Below are positions 12,385 to 14,621 of a DNA stretch of 14,621 nucleotides, piece after piece (positions within the stretch are counted from its first letter, which is position 1; the number at the start of each line of letters is the position of its first letter). The stretch covers positions 1-14,621 of the forward strand of contig JAZTXD010000026.1 of assembly GCA_045636265.1 (NCBI GenBank). Reading direction: 5' to 3'. The notes beneath the pieces are model-generated. The model ran no database searches. It was not told where the DNA came from and saw nothing but the letters and a program-made list of their open reading frames with translations. Source of the DNA: Flemingiibacterium sp045636265 (GTDB lineage: Bacteria; Bacillota; Clostridia; Oscillospirales; CAG-272). The position numbers and the translations under genes are program-made.

Positions 12385-12406
12385 TACGACACTTATACGA
12401 CACTTG
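12385..12406. repeat. Right arm-type integrase sites: two tandem 11-bp repeats
   Basis: TACGACACTTA (12385-12395) and TACGACACTTG (12396-12406), followed by a degenerate TACC (12407-12410). Same orientation, period and core as the left-arm repeats at 12107-12139, about 95 bases right of the tRNA-like core. Confidence 0.7.
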
Positions 12407-12420
12407 TACCTAAATAACGC

Positions 12421-12447
12421 AAAAAACACCGGACATTTCTGCCCGGT
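12421..12447 (-). terminator. Rho-independent terminator of the leftward late operon
   Basis: On the minus strand ACCGGGC (12447-12441) pairs with GTCCGGT, with one G-T pair and a short loop, followed by GTTTTTT. It lies directly after the 12454 stop codon, so it marks the end of the late transcript before attP. Confidence 0.85.
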
Positions 12448-12453
12448 ATGGTG

Positions 12454-12744
12454 TCACATTTTCATTGCCGCAACTTTGCCGTTGAGATCGTGGTACCAGT
12501 CCACGAAATAGCACTTGAGCACTTCGCCAATTGGATCGAGCTGCTTTTCGCCCATCATGGACTTGCTCTTATCGTACCACTCTTTCACACCATTGAGCCG
12601 CTTCATAGCTTCGTTGTGATGCAGAGCTGCAAGCTCCTTGTCGCCGCTGCGGTGTGCGTTCATAGCCCACTCGTACTGCATCGACGCATCTTTAAGGCCG
12701 TCAAGCATAGTGCGGACTAAGCCCTTGACGTTCATCTCGTTCAT
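12454..12744 (-). CDS. Small helical phage protein, 96 aa
   Basis: All-helical, charged protein: MNEMNVKGLVRTMLDGLKDA, SMQYEWAMNAHRSGDKELAA, MKRLNGVKEWYDKSKSMMGE, then VLKCYFVDWYHDLNGKVAAM. I recall this family as a conserved unannotated gene beside virion-associated genes of gut Firmicutes phages; its function is unknown. GGCGGTGA is just upstream of ATG 12744. It is the last gene of the leftward late operon, 9 bases before the terminator stem, and follows the beta-rich virion-like gene after 12 bases. Confidence 0.7.
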   Translation of the reverse strand: MNEMNVKGLVRTMLDGLKDASMQYEWAMNAHRSGDKELAALHHNEAMKRLNGVKEWYDKSKSMMGEKQLDPIGEVLKCYFVDWYHDLNGKVAAMKM

Positions 12745-12756
12745 GCGCTCACCGCC

Positions 12757-13155
12757 TTAAACGATCTTGGTAACGGTTGCGTTTGCCGAAATAAGCGTAC
12801 CGGCTACATCTACCTGATAGTTTACCATCGCAAAGCTGCCGCAGGAGCAGTCTTCGTCGCGGACCACTACAAGCGACGGTATGGTGAGGTTGACTACGCC
12901 GAGCGCGGTTGCTGTAGCCGTTGCGGTATCAACGTCAGATACAACACCGTTGACGCGCTGGCTGATTACAACATCACCCGCCGCAGTAGCTTCATACGAG
13001 AAGTTGGCAACGATCATGTAAACGCCGGCACGGTTGAGCGCGATGCCGCCGCTGTTGAGCGTAGTGGTGCAGCCCTTACGGGATTTAAAGCCGGTAAACG
13101 GAAGATCACCGCCGGCAAGAATGGCTGTAGGGTTGTTCGAATATATCTGAATCAT
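12757..13155 (-). CDS. Beta-rich virion-associated protein, 132 aa
   Basis: Sequence of short beta strands: MIQIYSNNPTAILAGGDLPF, GIALNRAGVYMIVANFSYEA, AAGDVVISQRVNGVVSD, LVVVRDEDCSCGSFAMVNYQ, and an ending AGTLISANATVTKIV. The pattern (native N-strand, RAGxYxIxANxSYEATAAGDV, C-terminal ..NATVTKI) is that of C1q/TNF-like jelly-roll trimers used as phage decoration or tail-fibre tips; I recall similar proteins in gut Firmicutes phages. The structural role is inferred. GAGGAG lies 8 bases before ATG 13155. A hairpin (13187-13205) separates it from the upstream gene. Confidence 0.65.
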   Translation of the reverse strand: MIQIYSNNPTAILAGGDLPFTGFKSRKGCTTTLNSGGIALNRAGVYMIVANFSYEATAAGDVVISQRVNGVVSDVDTATATATALGVVNLTIPSLVVVRDEDCSCGSFAMVNYQVDVAGTLISANATVTKIV

Positions 13156-13186
13156 GTGTTTGTCTCCTCTTATTATAATAATGAAG

Positions 13187-13205
13187 GGGAGAGCACTGCC
13201 CTCCC
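13187..13205 (-). terminator. Intergenic hairpin within the late operon
   Basis: GGGAGGGC/GCTCTCCC (one mismatch, 3-base loop) lies between the 13242 gene and the 13155 start. No T-run follows on the minus strand. It could attenuate transcription or stabilise mRNA ends. Confidence 0.35.
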
Positions 13206-13241
13206 TTTGTGTCAGACAGTCTTAAACTGCTCGGTTAATTG

Positions 13242-13946
13242 TCAGATGTTGCCGCAGCTGCAGCCACAGCCGCAACCGCTGCCCCTGTTGTAACCGTAGC
13301 CGCCTACAGCGCACGGATCGCACGGGGGATTGGAGTACCAGCGGCCGATCTGACCGAGGATGTACTGCGACTGGTGGTAATTGCTGTTTGCATTGCGTGA
13401 CTGTTCAAGCTGATCTCTGAGCCATGCGTTTTCCTGCGCCGCAAGCATACGTCTGGTTTCTTCGCCCTCGGCATGGATTGCGGTAGTGATCGCACAGGTA
13501 TTCTGCGCATTCTCGTACTTCACGCTGTCGATATTGCGGTTGGTTTCGCAGCAGCAAGACTGTGTTGCAAATCTCGCATCATTGACCGCCGCAGTTACAC
13601 CGGCAAAGCCGTTGAGCATGGTAGTGTTCTGCGCGTAGAAGCCGTCACTCAGACCGTTGGTCAGACCGTCGAGCTTGCGGGTGATCTCCTGTGTATCGAA
13701 GCCCTGCTGCAGTTCAGCACGGGTGAGCGCACCGTTAGCCGCCGCTCCGTTGAAGCCGCCCCAGCCGCCAAAACCGCCGAAACCGCCAAAGCCGCCGCCC
13801 ATCATAGCGAACAGGAAGAATATCACAATGATTGTGGTAAGTCCACCGCCGCCGAACAGACCGTCGCAACAGCCGTTGTTGTAATAACCGCGGTCGTCGT
13901 CACGGGTTGCCGCTCTGATATCGGCTAAGCTATAGTTGTTTTCCAT
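13242..13946 (-). CDS. Gly-rich membrane protein of phage late region, 234 aa
   Basis: Starts MENNYSLADIRAATRDDDRG, then GCCDGLFGGGG, one hydrophobic segment (about 36-49, LTTIIVIFFLFAMM), then a Gly/Phe/Trp run (GGGFGGFGGFGGWGGF, 50-65) coded by 9-base tandem repeats near 13750-13800. A helical part has QSCCCETNRNIDSVKYENAQ and ITTAIHAEGEETRRMLAAQ, and the C-terminus is Cys-rich (GCGCGCSCGNI). I recall this architecture (N-terminal YSLADI, Gly-rich membrane segment, CCCETNR.ID, AIHAEGE) from many gut Firmicutes phages, always unnamed. GGAGG is 9 bases before ATG. The single membrane segment in a late gene suggests a role at the cell membrane or in virions; the exact function is unknown. Confidence 0.75.
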   Translation of the reverse strand: MENNYSLADIRAATRDDDRGYYNNGCCDGLFGGGGLTTIIVIFFLFAMMGGGFGGFGGFGGWGGFNGAAANGALTRAELQQGFDTQEITRKLDGLTNGLSDGFYAQNTTMLNGFAGVTAAVNDARFATQSCCCETNRNIDSVKYENAQNTCAITTAIHAEGEETRRMLAAQENAWLRDQLEQSRNANSNYHQSQYILGQIGRWYSNPPCDPCAVGGYGYNRGSGCGCGCSCGNI

Positions 13947-14010
13947 GTTTATTTACCTCCGTAGTTATTTGTTGATTTATTTATAACATCGCCGTTGCGC
14001 ACCGACGGTA

Positions 14011-14250
14011 TTATCGTTTAAAAAATCCTGATAGCATCGGTTCAAACTGCCGCGCCATCTGCTGAGCCTGCTGCAGTGCTCCCTGCGGAAGCTTGCCGCT
14101 GCTGAGCATCGAATCCAGTACCTGCTGCGGGTTGCGGCCCTGCATAGCCTGCATGAAATTGCTGAACGCCTGCATCATGTTCTGCGGCTGTGCCGCGATA
14201 TTCTGGGGCTGCTGAATTTGGTGTTGTGCTATATCCTGAAATATACCCAT
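14011..14250 (-). CDS. Gln/Met-rich small phage protein, 79 aa
   Basis: MGIFQDIAQHQIQQPQNIAA, QNMMQAFSNFMQAMQGRNPQ, VLDSMLSSGKLPQGALQQAQ, then ARQFEPMLSGFFKR. It is low-complexity, helical and amphipathic. Similar Met/Gln/Asn-rich short proteins (..NPQQ.L..M...GK..Q.....A) commonly sit just before the Gly-rich membrane gene in gut Firmicutes phages. ATG 14250 is preferred with GGAG 10 bases upstream; the in-frame TTG 14259 is too close to that site. Its first ~209 bases overlap the upstream gene in another frame. Function unknown; a minor virion or assembly protein is possible. Confidence 0.6.
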   Translation of the reverse strand: MGIFQDIAQHQIQQPQNIAAQPQNMMQAFSNFMQAMQGRNPQQVLDSMLSSGKLPQGALQQAQQMARQFEPMLSGFFKR

Positions 14251-14554
14251 TTCGTACAAGCTCCTCTCTTATCATCTGCTGTATTTCCGCACGGTTCGGC
14301 GGCGCGATCGAATTGTTATCCTCAAGCGGTATCAATCTGAAAGACCTGAAATATCGTCCTCCGTTTGCCGCAATATAGACAATGTCCTGCGTTTCGTTAA
14401 ACATCGCCATCGAGACGCCCTCGGGGATATAAATACTTCGTGCATAGCTTTCATCGGGGACGCGGTTAAGGCCGTATACAATGTTGGGGTTCGGCTGTAT
14501 ACCGTACATATATCGTTGCTGCTGATTTACATTGCCGTAGCGGTTTTCGAACAT
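14042..14554 (-). CDS. Virion-associated hypothetical protein; C-terminal third overlaps next gene
   Basis: 170 residues from ATG 14554, chosen because GGAGGTGA lies 5 bases upstream. The N-terminal ~115 residues look like a real, structured protein: MFENRYGNVNQQQRYMYGIQ, then SYARSIYIPEGVSMAMFNET, DIVYIAANGGRYFRSFRLI, and NRAEIQQMIREELVRNGYI. I recall analogues of about 110-130 residues in gut Firmicutes phages, upstream of a Met/Gln-rich gene. The final ~70 residues are Ala/Gly/Gln-rich (GYAGPQPAAGTGFDAQQRQA...) and are coded by the same DNA as the 14250 gene in another frame. They may be a true overlap or may result from a lost stop codon or frameshift. Function unknown. Confidence 0.65.
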   Translation of the reverse strand: MFENRYGNVNQQQRYMYGIQPNPNIVYGLNRVPDESYARSIYIPEGVSMAMFNETQDIVYIAANGGRYFRSFRLIPLEDNNSIAPPNRAEIQQMIREELVRNGYISGYSTTPNSAAPEYRGTAAEHDAGVQQFHAGYAGPQPAAGTGFDAQQRQASAGSTAAGSADGAAV

Positions 14555-14621
14555 GCCTGTCACCTCCAAAAAAAATAAGCCATTCCTTTTCTACAGTCAC
14601 AGTGTACCATAGAATTGGAAT

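Larger units (their letters stand above)
12107..12410. other. attP: Apparently intact phage attachment site (attP)
   Basis: This 347-base gap between integrase and the late genes holds no credible gene. It contains three TACGACA repeats on the left, a tRNA 3'-half core, and two TACGACA repeats plus a degenerate third (TACC) on the right. Two hairpins lie between (12178-12206 and 12297-12337). A 13-base direct repeat, CGAAAAGCCTTAT, occurs at 12178-12190 and 12303-12315, either side of the core. Both arms in one place indicate an unsplit attP. Confidence 0.7.

Noticed and set aside
12149..12403. 84-codon minus-strand frame across the tRNA fragment, containing PTRQDSNLRPSES
   Set aside because: This peptide is the well-known spurious translation of tRNA-adjacent DNA. 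The frame reads through the tRNA-like core, both hairpins and an arm repeat, and has no ribosome binding site.
13473..13928. Long plus-strand frame opposite the Gly-rich membrane gene
   Set aside because: It is the antisense of a Gly/Ala-rich coding sequence, which suppresses stop codons. There is no promoter or ribosome binding site.
14570..14621. Possible C-terminus of an upstream minus-strand gene at the right edge
   Set aside because: Two frames end within or close to this stretch (one stop at the ribosome binding site of the 14554 gene), but 52 bases give no recognisable protein.

Overview
The window is a stretch of temperate bacteriophage (or phage-derived element) DNA from a Gram-positive host, most likely an anaerobic gut Clostridia member of the Oscillospiraceae/Ruminococcaceae type. 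This rests on strong GGAGG-type ribosome binding sites throughout, tightly packed genes with ATGA/GTGA overlaps, near-consensus sigma-A promoters, and gene families I recognise from phages of gut Firmicutes. No ribosomal RNA, complete tRNA, CRISPR array or insertion sequence is visible.

Layout: (1) 1-4922, minus strand, is the replication/recombination module. In transcription order it holds a hypothetical protein, an SbcC/RecF-like ATPase, a second probable ssDNA-binding protein, an MBL-fold hydrolase, a replication initiator of the Lin1244/DUF4373 type with a candidate iteron origin inside its gene, and an SSB cut by the window edge. (2) 4927-8262, minus strand, is an early operon of very small genes, rich in XRE/Cro-type helix-turn-helix proteins and including a 26-residue hydrophobic peptide and a Cys-rich protein. 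It is interrupted by one oppositely oriented AT-rich gene (7512-8021). (3) 8263-8958 is the immunity switch: two near-perfect promoters face each other, a CI-like repressor reads right, and a 58-codon gene antisense to the repressor 3' end has its own perfect promoter. (4) 9016-10314 is a secreted copper-amine-oxidase-stalk-like protein, probably an accessory (moron) gene. (5) 10359-12106 is a 41-residue minus-strand gene, then an XRE/coiled-coil regulator overlapping a tyrosine recombinase. (6) 12107-12410 is an apparently intact attP: a tRNA-Arg(CCG) 3'-half core flanked on both sides by the same direct repeats. (7) 12427-14554, minus strand, holds late virion-associated genes ending in a terminator.

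How it works together: the CI-like repressor probably controls the face-to-face promoters at 8282-8396 through dyads lying in the promoter spacers. The leftward promoter would open the early regulatory genes and then the replication genes. The integrase would act on the adjacent attP. Because phage genes lie on both sides of a two-armed attP, the sequence looks like an excised or circular phage genome rather than the end of an integrated prophage. The most notable points are the intact attP, the iteron origin inside the initiator gene, the face-to-face promoters, and the small antisense gene whose product resembles the repressor's own C-terminal tail.
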